From the NCBI GenBank assembly GCA_017640505.1, contig JAEPQO010000005.1, forward strand, positions 62,001 to 126,000: 64,000 bases of DNA, read 5' to 3'. The position numbers and the translations under genes are program-made. The notes beneath the pieces were generated by a model, which worked only from the letters and a program-made list of their open reading frames with translations, searched no databases and was not told the DNA's origin. This DNA comes from Rhodospirillales bacterium. Lineage in GTDB: Bacteria > Pseudomonadota > Alphaproteobacteria > Rhodospirillales > Casp-alpha2. Positions within the stretch are counted from its first letter, which is position 1; each line of letters starts with the position of its first letter. Of this stretch, positions 26,833 to 35,638 are shown piece by piece.

Positions 26833-27461
26833 GACGGAAATTTCTCGCGAAGCGCCGCCACCTGCTCGTCCGTCAGAAACCGGGTTTTGACGTCCTTCAG
26901 CATCAGGAACAGGCGCGCGGTTTCTTCCAGTTCTTCGGTCGCGTAAACCGCGTCGCGGAGCGATTTACCCGCAACGACGGGACCATGGTTGGCCAGCAAC
27001 ACCGCGTGATGATCAGACGCCATTTCCCTGACGGCACGGGCAAGGTCCAGGTCACCCGGTGCAAAATACGGCACCAGCGGCAGCGCGCCGATCTTCATCA
27101 CGTAATAGGCCGTGATCGGCGGCAGCACGTTTCTCGGATCGATATCCGCCATGCAACTGACGGCGACGGAATGGGTCGAATGCAGGTGCACCACGGCGCC
27201 GGCGGATGCACGTTCCTCGTACATCGCGAGATGCAGAAACGTCTCCTTCGTCGGCTTGTCGCCGGAAACGTGATTGCCGTCAGCATCCAGCTTGGCGATC
27301 CGCGCCGGGTCGATCTCGCCCATCGACGATCCGGTCGTCGTCATCAGCCATCCGTCGTCGAGCCGCACGCTGATGTTACCGGAACTGCCGAACGTCAGAC
27401 CACGGTCATAGATCGACTTGGCCAGCTTGGCGATCTCGTCGCGGGTTTGGTTTTCGTTCAT
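26829..27461 (-). CDS. otnC: Class II aldolase/adducin family, probable 3-oxo-tetronate 4-phosphate decarboxylase
   Basis: A 210-residue zinc enzyme of the L-fuculose-phosphate aldolase family. Seen: GLTFGSSGNISVRL, the metal histidines in VHLHSTHSVAVS, and a third histidine in LLANHGPVVAGKS. The overlap of 4 bases with the upstream four-carbon acid sugar kinase matches the OtnK-OtnC pairing, in which the kinase phosphorylates a 3-oxo-tetronate and this enzyme decarboxylates it to dihydroxyacetone phosphate. Assignment by context; the exact sugar acid is unknown. Confidence 0.82.
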   Translation of the reverse strand: MNENQTRDEIAKLAKSIYDRGLTFGSSGNISVRLDDGWLMTTTGSSMGEIDPARIAKLDADGNHVSGDKPTKETFLHLAMYEERASAGAVVHLHSTHSVAVSCMADIDPRNVLPPITAYYVMKIGALPLVPYFAPGDLDLARAVREMASDHHAVLLANHGPVVAGKSLRDAVYATEELEETARLFLMLKDVKTRFLTDEQVAALREKFPS

Positions 27462-28717
27462 GGCAGCATGCCGAGTGATTTTTCGAAAAAGTCTTCCGCC
27501 CCGAAGTTACCGGATTTGAGCGCCAGCGCCAAAGGCACGCCGCCGATGGCCTCGGTCCACGGCACGCCCGGGTCGATTTCCGGCCCGATGCGAAGGGCCC
27601 GGATATCGAGCGCCTTGACCACCGCGCCCGACGTCTCGCCGCCGGCGACGACGAGCCGGTTGACGCCCATGTCCAAGAGCCCGCGCGCCACCTGGCCCAT
27701 AACTTTCTCGACCATTTCGCCCGCTTCCTCGCGGCCGAACTCCGCCTGGATGGCGGCGACCTCGTCCGGATCCGCCGACGAAAAGATCAGCACGGGCGCG
27801 CGATCATCCTGCGCCGCCGCCCAGTCCAGAACCTCCGCCACGACCGGTTTCCCGGCGGCAATGTTCCACGGATCGATATTAAAGCTCGGCCAGCTGCGTC
27901 TGGTATGCGCAATCTGTTTCCGCGTCATCTTCGAACAGCTGCCGGCGATCACGGCGGACCGTCCGACGATCTGCGGCAGCGCCGGGGCGCTGCGCCGGGT
28001 GAGTGCGCCCAGCGCCCGGAAATTGTCCGGCAGGCCCATGGCGATGCCTGATCCGCCGGTAATGAGTTCCAGGTTCTTCGACGCGTGACCGATTTCGATC
28101 AGGTCTTCGTCGAACACGGCATCGACGATGGCGTGCCGGATCCCCTTCGCTTTCAATCCGTCAAACGCAGCGTGGATCGCGTCGGCGCCCTTGCGCACCG
28201 TCGCAAGCTCGACCAGCCCGACCGCGTTCGGCGTCTGCCGGTCCAGCACCCGGACAAGGTTGGGGTCCGTCATCGGATTGAGCGGATGGTTCTCCATCCC
28301 CGATTCCGACAGCAGCACGTCGCCGACGAACAGGTATCCCTTGTAGATCGAGCGGCCCGTCTCCGGGAACGCCGGACAGGCGATGGTGAAGTCCGCGCCC
28401 ATCGCGTCGAGCAGCGCATCGGCGACAGGGCCGATATTGCCCGCATCCGTGGAATCGAAGGTCGAGCAGTATTTGAACAGAATCTGCTGCGCACCCTGTG
28501 CACGCAGCCAGGCCAGCGCGGCGAGCGAGTCTTCGATGGCCTCGGCCGCCGGGTTGGTGCGTGACTTGAGCGCGACGACGACGGCGTCGGTTTCACCGAT
28601 GTCCATATCCGGTGCCGGCACGCCGATGATCTGGATCGTGTTCATCCCGCCCTTCACCAGCGTGTTGGCGAGGTCGGTGGCGCCGGTCGAGTCGTCGGCT
28701 ATGCATCCCAGCAGCAT
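27458..28717 (-). CDS. otnK: Four-carbon acid sugar kinase, probable 3-oxo-tetronate kinase
   Basis: A 419-residue kinase of the DUF1537 family. The N-terminal substrate domain opens MLLGCIADDSTGATDLANTLV and contains FKYCSTFDSTDAGNIGP. The C-terminal nucleotide domain has LVVAGGETSGAVV and GPEIDPGVPWTE. It phosphorylates threonate- or erythronate-derived 3-oxo acids with ATP. It is first in the operon, 37 bases from the LdtR-like gene, also minus strand. Confidence 0.9.
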   Translation of the reverse strand: MLLGCIADDSTGATDLANTLVKGGMNTIQIIGVPAPDMDIGETDAVVVALKSRTNPAAEAIEDSLAALAWLRAQGAQQILFKYCSTFDSTDAGNIGPVADALLDAMGADFTIACPAFPETGRSIYKGYLFVGDVLLSESGMENHPLNPMTDPNLVRVLDRQTPNAVGLVELATVRKGADAIHAAFDGLKAKGIRHAIVDAVFDEDLIEIGHASKNLELITGGSGIAMGLPDNFRALGALTRRSAPALPQIVGRSAVIAGSCSKMTRKQIAHTRRSWPSFNIDPWNIAAGKPVVAEVLDWAAAQDDRAPVLIFSSADPDEVAAIQAEFGREEAGEMVEKVMGQVARGLLDMGVNRLVVAGGETSGAVVKALDIRALRIGPEIDPGVPWTEAIGGVPLALALKSGNFGAEDFFEKSLGMLP

Positions 28718-28754
28718 GTGTTTGGTATCCCCGCGGCGGCCGGGTCAGCGGCCC

Positions 28755-29213
28755 TCAGTCGCCGTAGCGTATGAATTCGTCCCAGGTTCGCTCGAGCTTG
28801 CGCAGCATGTTCGCCGCATCGGCGACGGACTCGCCGTTGCCGATGGTCGTTTCGAAGCGGACGCCGTTCTTTTCTTCCATGGCACGGATGCCCTCGACGA
28901 CCTTCTTGCCTTTCTCCGTCAGCTTGACGGTGATCGAGCGTTTGTCGTGCAGCGCGCGTTCCTGATCGAGATAACCGTAGTCGGTCAGCTTCTTGATATT
29001 ATAGGACACGTTCGAGCCCTGGTAGTACCCGCGCTCGATCAGATCTCGGATAATGATCTCGCCGTCACCGATGTTCGTCAGCATCAATGCCTGCACGCCA
29101 TTGATGTCCCTCACGCCAATGCTTTTGAGTTCGATCCTGAGGACGTCGAGGAAACGCCTGTGCAGACGTTCGATCAACAGCGTCAATTCAATATAGTCTT
29201 GAGACACGAGCAC
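28755..29213 (-). CDS. MarR family winged-helix regulator, LdtR-like
   Basis: A 152-residue regulator. IERLHRRFLDVLRIELKSIGVRDINGVQALMLTNIGDGEI and the recognition helix GYYQGSNVSYNIKKLTDYGYLDQERALHDKRSITVKLT strongly recall LdtR, a cell-envelope-related MarR protein of alphaproteobacteria. It may control the kinase operon downstream or genes elsewhere, such as L,D-transpeptidases. tadD starts divergently 40 bases away, so binding here could affect it too. Confidence 0.85.
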   Translation of the reverse strand: MLVSQDYIELTLLIERLHRRFLDVLRIELKSIGVRDINGVQALMLTNIGDGEIIIRDLIERGYYQGSNVSYNIKKLTDYGYLDQERALHDKRSITVKLTEKGKKVVEGIRAMEEKNGVRFETTIGNGESVADAANMLRKLERTWDEFIRYGD

Positions 29214-29252
29214 CCTTTCCTGCCGTCCGTGATCCTTGTAGCTTGAGGATAT

Positions 29253-30017
29253 ATGAGCACAAGTCGAACGATCCAGTTTTCATTTGCCCCGATCATAGCG
29301 GCCATTTCCCGTTCGTCGAGGGTTGCGATGCTTGCCTGCGCGACTTTGTCGGTAATCTCGATTTCCGGTTGTGGCGGCGAGGTGCCGACACAGGCCGAAA
29401 TTAAGCAGGACAACATCGACAGCCGCGCCGCACAGCTCGTCCGTGTCGGCGATACCACGCGCGAGGCCGGCGACTATGCGAACGCGATGCAACTCTATCA
29501 GCGGGCCGCGGGCATGCGCCCGGACTGGGCACCACCGCTGCTGCGATTCGGCGAGACCGCGATTTCCGCCGGGTTGTACGCCGATGCCCTCGGCGCCTAT
29601 GAGCGCGTCGCGAAAATCGACCCGACCAGCAACCGGGGCTACAACGGCGCCGGCATCGCGCTCGATCTTCTGGGACGGCATGAAGAAGCCCAGAATTATT
29701 ACATCACCGGGATCGAGCGTGCGCCCGACAACGTGCCGCTAAAGAACAATCTCGGGCTTTCGCTAGCCCTGACCGGCGAGTACGGCGATGCGATCGGCAT
29801 GCTGGAAGGCATTGCGGGTTCGCCCAATGCCAATGCGCGGACTCGCCAGAACCTGTCGCTCGTTTACGGGCTTGCCGGGGATGACGAAAATGCGAAGCGG
29901 ATCGGGATGATGGATCTCGGTGAAGCGGAGGTTGCCAACAACCTCGCGTTTTATGCGCGGCTCCGGGAAATGACACCGGAAGACAGAGCCAAGGCCGTGT
30001 TCGGCGTTCTGCAATAG
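29253..30017 (+). CDS. tadD: Tetratricopeptide lipoprotein, pilus assembly protein TadD
   Basis: A 254-residue protein with a signal sequence and lipobox ISGC (about residue 42), then TPR repeats (YANAMQLYQRAAGMRPDW, YADALGAYERVAKIDPTS, EEAQNYYITGIERAPDN). TadD is the outer-membrane pilotin-like partner of the Tad secretin. GAGGATAT precedes the ATG. It is convergent with the tadC end, so it has its own promoter, opposite the LdtR-like regulator. Confidence 0.85.
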   Translation: MSTSRTIQFSFAPIIAAISRSSRVAMLACATLSVISISGCGGEVPTQAEIKQDNIDSRAAQLVRVGDTTREAGDYANAMQLYQRAAGMRPDWAPPLLRFGETAISAGLYADALGAYERVAKIDPTSNRGYNGAGIALDLLGRHEEAQNYYITGIERAPDNVPLKNNLGLSLALTGEYGDAIGMLEGIAGSPNANARTRQNLSLVYGLAGDDENAKRIGMMDLGEAEVANNLAFYARLREMTPEDRAKAVFGVLQ

Positions 30018-30038
30018 CCCGCCTTACGCCGCTTTCCG

Positions 30039-31019
30039 TTACATATTGATCAGGTTGTCGATGGTCGACAGCACCGCCGGCCCCAGCAACACCACGAACA
30101 GCGACGGCAGGATGAAGATGATCAGCGGCACCGTCAGCGTGGCCGGCAGCTTGGCGGCTTTTTCCTCGGCCTTCATCATGCGTTCGCCGCGGAACTCGGC
30201 AGCGAGGACGCGCAATGACTGCGCCAGCGGGGTCCCGTATTTTTCCGTCTGCGTCAGCGTGTTGACGACGCCCCGGATCGGCGCGATGTCGGTGCGCTTG
30301 TTAAGATTGTTCAGCGCCTGGGCGCGGTCCGGCAGGTAACTCAGTTCGATCGCCGTCAGCTGGAACTCGTCGGCGATTTCCGGTGTCGCGCGGCCCATTT
30401 CCTCGGACACGCGCTTCAACGCCGCATCCAGCGACAACCCTGCCTCGGCGCAGATCACCAGCAGGTCGAGCGCATCCGGCAGTCCCTTGATCAGTGCCTG
30501 CTTTCGCTTGGTCTGCGCATTCTTGATCAGAATTTCCGGCAGGTAGGCGCCGAACACGGTGATGCCCAGTGCCAGCAGCGCGCGGACCTCGAACTCCAGG
30601 TCGACCATCGGTACCACGAACAGGAAGAACGCGCCGAAACCGCCGAACACGAACGGCAATACCGTCTTGGCAAACAGATACAGCACCACGTTGTCGCGCG
30701 TCCGCCAGCCGGCGCGGGCCAGCGAAAGCTGCACCTTGTCGGCGTGCTTGGAACGGAGCAGGTTCAGTTTCTCGACGATGCCCCGGACCGCACCGCCGTT
30801 TTCCAGCAGCGCCCGCGCGCGGTTGCGGCGCGGCTCGACCAGGCCGGCCTGCAGGTTCTCGCGGTGCTTCATCAGCGACTTGGCGCGGGATGCCATCGGG
30901 TCGCGCACCACGAACGAAGACCAGACGGCATAGACTACGAACAGGGTTGCCATACCCGACAGCAGCGCCGCCACCGCTTCGCCGCCAAGACCCGGCACGA
31001 GATTGGCAAGAAAGTTCAT
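30039..31019 (-). CDS. tadC: Tad pilus inner-membrane platform protein TadC
   Basis: A 326-residue GspF-fold membrane protein. Its N-terminal membrane segment is about 15-35; further helices lie at VLPFVFGGFGAFFLFV and near the C-terminus (LTVPLIIFILPSLFVVLLGPA). The T2SF motif is LPDALDLLVICAEAGLSLDAALKRVSEEMG. It works with TadB and the CpaF ATPase in pilin extrusion. It overlaps tadB by 4 bases and ends the operon. Confidence 0.92.
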   Translation of the reverse strand: MNFLANLVPGLGGEAVAALLSGMATLFVVYAVWSSFVVRDPMASRAKSLMKHRENLQAGLVEPRRNRARALLENGGAVRGIVEKLNLLRSKHADKVQLSLARAGWRTRDNVVLYLFAKTVLPFVFGGFGAFFLFVVPMVDLEFEVRALLALGITVFGAYLPEILIKNAQTKRKQALIKGLPDALDLLVICAEAGLSLDAALKRVSEEMGRATPEIADEFQLTAIELSYLPDRAQALNNLNKRTDIAPIRGVVNTLTQTEKYGTPLAQSLRVLAAEFRGERMMKAEEKAAKLPATLTVPLIIFILPSLFVVLLGPAVLSTIDNLINM

Positions 31020-31993
31020 ATCTCGAACCTCACCATTTTACGCATCACCAGAATACCGCCGGTCATCAGCGTCAGTGCGGCGCCCAGCATGACGCGGCCG
31101 CGCATGTCGGTGAACAGGGCCGACTCGTATTCCGGGCTCAGGAAGTAGATGATGCCGAACATCAGGAACGGCAGGCTGCCGAGGATCATCGCGCTCGCCT
31201 TCGCCTCCGACGACATCGCCTTGATCTTGAGCTTCATCTGTTTACGCGAACGCAGGATGTCGGACAGGTTCGCCAGCGTCTCGGCAAGGTTGCCGCCCGT
31301 TTCCTTCTGCACCGAAAGGCTGATGACGAAGAACTTGAACTCCGGCGTATCGAGCCGCCGGGCGGCGTCCCAGAGTGCATCTTCGAGCGTCTGACCCAAC
31401 CGGATCGCATCGGCGATACGGCGGAACTCGGAACCGACGGGCTCGCTCATTTCACGGCCGCAGGCGGAGATGGTTTCCGTCACCGGCAGGCCGGACCGCA
31501 GGCCGCGCACCATCAGGTCGATGGCGTCCGGGAACTGGATCGTGAACTTGTTCATGCGCCGCGCGATCAGCACGCCGACCACGAAGTGCGGCACGCCGAT
31601 GCCGAGCGACACCGCGACCGCAGCATTGAAGAACCATGGCATGCCCATCACAACCGCCGGCACCGTGGCACCAATGATGGCGACAGCAAACGACAGCACA
31701 AAATATCGGCCAAGCGACAGATTGTGCCCGGTCCGCTGCAACCGGTTGCGGATCGCATCCGGGCGCGGCAGCAGCTTGGTGGCAATGCCTTCCAGCAGCG
31801 GCGACGAGGTTTCCATCTTGCGCTTGAGCTGGCGGGCGCGGCGTTCGCTCGACGTCATCGGGCGCGCCCGCTCGCCGATCTTTTCGACCCGGGCACGCAG
31901 ACGGCGCTGTTTACCCAGCACCGTCATCAGCAGCCAGCCGATGATCAACAGAACCGTGAGACTTCCGCCGAAAATGACAGCCAGCTCGATCAT
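31016..31993 (-). CDS. tadB: Tad pilus inner-membrane platform protein TadB
   Basis: A 325-residue GspF-fold protein with an N-terminal membrane segment (LAVIFGGSLTVLLIIGWLLM), central pair of helices, and C-terminal helices. FPDAIDLMVRGLRSGLPVTETISACGREM is the T2SF domain. It lies 6 bases downstream of cpaF. It and TadC form the platform on which the ATPase acts. Confidence 0.92.
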   Translation of the reverse strand: MIELAVIFGGSLTVLLIIGWLLMTVLGKQRRLRARVEKIGERARPMTSSERRARQLKRKMETSSPLLEGIATKLLPRPDAIRNRLQRTGHNLSLGRYFVLSFAVAIIGATVPAVVMGMPWFFNAAVAVSLGIGVPHFVVGVLIARRMNKFTIQFPDAIDLMVRGLRSGLPVTETISACGREMSEPVGSEFRRIADAIRLGQTLEDALWDAARRLDTPEFKFFVISLSVQKETGGNLAETLANLSDILRSRKQMKLKIKAMSSEAKASAMILGSLPFLMFGIIYFLSPEYESALFTDMRGRVMLGAALTLMTGGILVMRKMVRFEI

Positions 31994-31999
31994 TGATCT

Positions 32000-33646
32000 T
32001 TACCCCATGGCCTCCATCAGCGCCTTATCGAGACCGAAGTACTTGGCCCGGTCGGAGAACGCCGGCCGCAGCCCCGAAGACTTGAAGCTGCCATAAAGGT
32101 TGCCCTCGGCGTCCTCGCCCTCGAACTGGAAGGTAAACAGGTCCTGCGTGGTGACGACCTCGCCTTCCATGCCGACAACCTCGGTGATGTAGGTGATGCG
32201 GCGCTTGCCGTCGCGCATGCGCGACACCTGGACGATCATGTCGACGGCGCCGGCGATCTGCGCACGGACGGCTTCGTTCGGTAGCTTGACGCCGGCCATG
32301 GCGACCATGTTTTCGAGGCGGGTCAGGGCTTCGCGCGGCCGGTTGGCGTGAATGGTGCCGAGCGACCCGTCGTGCCCGGTGTTCATCGCCTGCAGCATGT
32401 CGAGTGCTTCACCAGCGCGGATTTCGCCGAGGATGATCCGGTCCGGGCGCATCCGGAGCGCGTTCTTGACCAGTTCGCGCTGCGTGATTTCACCCTCGCC
32501 TTCCAGGTTCGGCGGGCGGGTCTCGAGACGGACCACGTGCGGCTGCTGCAACTGCAGTTCCGCCGCATCCTCGATGGTGACGATACGCTCGCCGCCGTCG
32601 ATCATGCGCGACAGCGCGTTCAAGAGCGTCGTCTTACCGGAACCGGTACCGCCCGACACCAGGATGTTGAGGCGCGAACGGGACGCGATCTTGAGCACCG
32701 TCGCCATCTCCGGCGACAGGTTGTCCTGACGCTGCATGACGTCCAGCGTGATCTTTTTCTTGGCGAACTTACGGATCGAGATGGACGGCCCGTCAATGGC
32801 AAGCGGCGGAATGATGATGTTGACGCGGGAACCGTCGGGAAGACGTGCATCGCAGAGGGGGGATGACTCGTCGACCCGGCGGCCCACGCCCGACACGATC
32901 CGGGATGCAATCTGCATGACATGGCGATTGTCGCGGAACTTGACGTCGGAAAGCACCAGTTTGCCGCCACGCTCGACGTAGACCATGTCGGGACCGTTGA
33001 CCATGATGTCGGTCACGGCCTCGTCGGCCAGCAACACCTCCAGCGGGCCGAAACCCAGCATATCGTTGAGCAGCATGGTGACGATTTCGCGCTGCTCCAG
33101 CAGGTTCAACTGGATCTTATGTTCGACCAGGATTTCCGAAACGATGTCGCCGACTTCCTGCGCCAGTTGCGCACGCGGCATGTCGCCGGCTTCGGCAACG
33201 TCGATGCGGTCCATCAGGATCGGCTGTACGATCGCCTTGGTGCGGACGATGAGGCTTTCCTCGGCGGGCGCACCGGACTCCTGCGGCCGTCCCTCCAGCA
33301 TCCGGTTGACCACCGTCGTAACAATGTCGCGATGTTCGCGCGGGCTCAAACCGCCCGCAACGAGATCGCCGTTCACGTAATCGGCGACCTTCTCGGCCAG
33401 TTCGCGGCGGGAAAGGGCATGCACATCGACACCGGCAAGCCCGTCTTCGGCGCGTTCCAGCGTTTCCATCGAGGTCTGCTCGATGACTTCCGGCCGGTAG
33501 ACCTCGTCGACCTTGAGGGGGACGACGGGTTCCGGTGCCGACGCGGGCTCCGCCGCCGTCGCCAGCTCGGCATCGTCTTCCACCACGGCGGGTTTCCGGT
33601 GTGCATCCAGCGCAACAATGTCCGATGTCTGACGCTTGCCGAACAT
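32000..33646 (-). CDS. cpaF: Tad/Cpa secretion ATPase CpaF (TadA)
   Basis: A 548-residue hexameric ATPase of the VirB11/GspE family. A long variable N-terminus (about 1-170) precedes the N-domain; Walker A SGGTGSGKTT is near 331-340, and the Asp and His boxes lie around EDAAELQLQQPHVVRLE and NTGHDGSLGTIHA. It powers pilin assembly. The ATG at 33646 follows the CpaE stop by 1 base and has GAGGA inside the CpaE end, so the start is firm. Confidence 0.94.
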   Translation of the reverse strand: MFGKRQTSDIVALDAHRKPAVVEDDAELATAAEPASAPEPVVPLKVDEVYRPEVIEQTSMETLERAEDGLAGVDVHALSRRELAEKVADYVNGDLVAGGLSPREHRDIVTTVVNRMLEGRPQESGAPAEESLIVRTKAIVQPILMDRIDVAEAGDMPRAQLAQEVGDIVSEILVEHKIQLNLLEQREIVTMLLNDMLGFGPLEVLLADEAVTDIMVNGPDMVYVERGGKLVLSDVKFRDNRHVMQIASRIVSGVGRRVDESSPLCDARLPDGSRVNIIIPPLAIDGPSISIRKFAKKKITLDVMQRQDNLSPEMATVLKIASRSRLNILVSGGTGSGKTTLLNALSRMIDGGERIVTIEDAAELQLQQPHVVRLETRPPNLEGEGEITQRELVKNALRMRPDRIILGEIRAGEALDMLQAMNTGHDGSLGTIHANRPREALTRLENMVAMAGVKLPNEAVRAQIAGAVDMIVQVSRMRDGKRRITYITEVVGMEGEVVTTQDLFTFQFEGEDAEGNLYGSFKSSGLRPAFSDRAKYFGLDKALMEAMG

Positions 33647-33647
33647 A

Positions 33648-34913
33648 TCAGTCCTCACCTTCCGGGGCCGATTTCTTTGCCTTAGACTTGAGCAGGCTCA
33701 TCAGTCCCTTCTTCGGCGCCTCCGCCTCGGCACCGGCGATCATCGCGGCAACGTCCGTCAGGGCGCGGCCGAACTTGGAGCGCGCCGCCGTGCTCAATAC
33801 GCACTTGCCGGCGGCCTCGGCACTGATGGCCGTTTTCGGATCGAACGGCAGAATATGTGCAATCTTCTGGCCGGAGCCTTCCTCGAATGTCTTCACGGCC
33901 AGTTCCTCCTTGCCGCCGATACCCTGGCGGTTAAGGACGACGGAAATCTTCGCGGACGGGTTCTGCTTGGCAACATGGCCGGCGAGCCGTGCCGTGTCGC
34001 GCATCGCGCCCAGCCCGGGTTCGGCGACCAGCACAATCCGGTCGAAAACACCGAGGATTTCCGGCTGCGCCACGGCGAGCGCGCGCGGCAGGTCAACAAC
34101 CACGATCTCGGAATCCTCGCGCACGAAATCCAGAAGACCCGTGAACGCCTGGCTGGACGCCAGATCGCCCTGCCCCGGGTCCGTCTCGGACGCCATCACG
34201 CGAAGATGCTCACCGACAGGCACGGACGCACGCTTGATGAACAGTTCGTCCATGCGGCCCGGTTCCTTCATCGCGTCCGACAACCCGCCACCGGGATCCA
34301 CGTCCAGGATCATTGCCTGCGTGCCAAAGGTCAGGTCCATATCGATCAGCGTGACATGCCGGGTGAGTGCATCGGCGACATGCCATGCGGCATTGGCGGC
34401 AATGGTCGACGCGCCGACCCCGCCCCGGACGCCGATCACGGCCGTGACCTCGGCGCTGCGCACCTGAAGCGGATCGGCCGTGCGTTCGACCGGTTCTTTT
34501 TTCTGCGGCCGCGCGCGGTCGATGCTGGCGAGGAGATCTTCCGTGCTGAACGGCTTGACGAGATAATCGGAAACGCCGGCGGAAATGATGTCGCGATAGA
34601 CGCGAAGATCGTTGACGGTGCCGAGCAGGATCACCTGCGCCCCCGCATCGCAGACCTGCGACAGTTGTTCGGCGGCGGCCATGATATCCTTGGCGTCGCC
34701 CAGGTCGACGATCAGCAGCGGCGGTGTGCGGATGGCGGCAAGGCCGTTCATGGCGTCGGTCAGGTCGCTGACGATGACGTTGTCGCCGGAAAGATCGCGC
34801 GCCTCGACCGCCGCACGGACGATGTCCGCTGTCTCGTCGTCGGCGGCGAAGCCGAGAAACGGACGGCTGACTTCGCTGACGGCAGGTTCGTTTTCTTTCC
34901 TCAGAGCGATCAC
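33648..34913 (-). CDS. cpaE: Pilus localisation ATPase-like protein CpaE (TadZ)
   Basis: A 421-residue protein. Residues about 20-140 form an atypical receiver domain; then a MinD/ParA-like domain with GVRGGVGASTIAANAAW, where the usual Walker A lysine position carries Ala-Ser, as is normal for CpaE proteins. It localises the Tad machine at the cell pole in Caulobacter. It overlaps cpaD by 4 bases. Confidence 0.92.
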   Translation of the reverse strand: MIALRKENEPAVSEVSRPFLGFAADDETADIVRAAVEARDLSGDNVIVSDLTDAMNGLAAIRTPPLLIVDLGDAKDIMAAAEQLSQVCDAGAQVILLGTVNDLRVYRDIISAGVSDYLVKPFSTEDLLASIDRARPQKKEPVERTADPLQVRSAEVTAVIGVRGGVGASTIAANAAWHVADALTRHVTLIDMDLTFGTQAMILDVDPGGGLSDAMKEPGRMDELFIKRASVPVGEHLRVMASETDPGQGDLASSQAFTGLLDFVREDSEIVVVDLPRALAVAQPEILGVFDRIVLVAEPGLGAMRDTARLAGHVAKQNPSAKISVVLNRQGIGGKEELAVKTFEEGSGQKIAHILPFDPKTAISAEAAGKCVLSTAARSKFGRALTDVAAMIAGAEAEAPKKGLMSLLKSKAKKSAPEGED

Positions 34914-35638
34914 TTTCCTTCTCCACTACCGGACGAGCCATCGACACCATGGCTTTCCGCGGTGTTGGTATCGCCGAGCGGCAGCGCCCGCTGTTCGCCC
35001 GCGCGGTACCGCTGCGTACCCAGCACCAGGGCTTCCGCATCGCCCGGCGTGCCGCCACGGCCGTTCACCAGATCCTGCGGTTCGGCAACCATCAGGCCGA
35101 GGTTGGTCGAATTCGGGCAGCCCCAGTTGGGGTGCGGCCGGTTATCGAATGTGCGCCCGGCGTAAGACGTGAAGTCCGGGCAGCCCGGCAACGTGACGAG
35201 ATAGCGGCGAACCGTCAGGTTGACCTCGTTTTCGGCGATGCCCGCCACATTCGCGCGCGCCTTGACCCGCATCGGATCGAGGCCGGCATCGGCCATCACC
35301 GCGGCAATGGTCGTGCGGCGGTCATAGGCGAGATCCGTGGTTTCGTGCAGCAGGCCGAAGTCGACGATGATTTCATCGGATTGCGCGGTTGCCCGGCGTT
35401 GCAGGAAGCTGACCGCGGCGCGCCGTTCGGCTGCGCCCAATGTCGCCGAGCCTGTCGGGAACTGAAGTGCGAACGCGATCTCGCTGGGGGCGACCTGCAG
35501 GTTCTTTTCCTGACGCGGTTTCATCTCGACCTGCATGTTAAGCGGATCGTACCAGGGCCGGTCCGCGTACTTGGTCTGGCAGGCCGATACCATGACTACC
35601 GCGCCCAACAGCGCACATTTTAAGATCATGGTTCTCAT
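34910..35638 (-). CDS. cpaD: Pilus lipoprotein CpaD
   Basis: A 242-residue lipoprotein. The signal peptide MRTMILKCALLGAVVMVSAC has a clear lipobox VSAC. The body carries the CpaD pattern: ALQFPTGSATLGAAERRAAVSF, VTLPGCPDFTSYAGRTFDN, HPNWGCPNSTNLGLMVAEPQDL. It assists the secretin at the outer membrane. Overlaps of 4 bases on both sides. Confidence 0.92.
   Translation of the reverse strand: MRTMILKCALLGAVVMVSACQTKYADRPWYDPLNMQVEMKPRQEKNLQVAPSEIAFALQFPTGSATLGAAERRAAVSFLQRRATAQSDEIIVDFGLLHETTDLAYDRRTTIAAVMADAGLDPMRVKARANVAGIAENEVNLTVRRYLVTLPGCPDFTSYAGRTFDNRPHPNWGCPNSTNLGLMVAEPQDLVNGRGGTPGDAEALVLGTQRYRAGEQRALPLGDTNTAESHGVDGSSGSGEGK

Noticed and set aside
33648-34913. CpaE as a damaged ATPase because of its missing Walker A lysine
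   Set aside because: The RGGVGAST form is normal in CpaE/TadZ proteins, so it is not evidence of decay.
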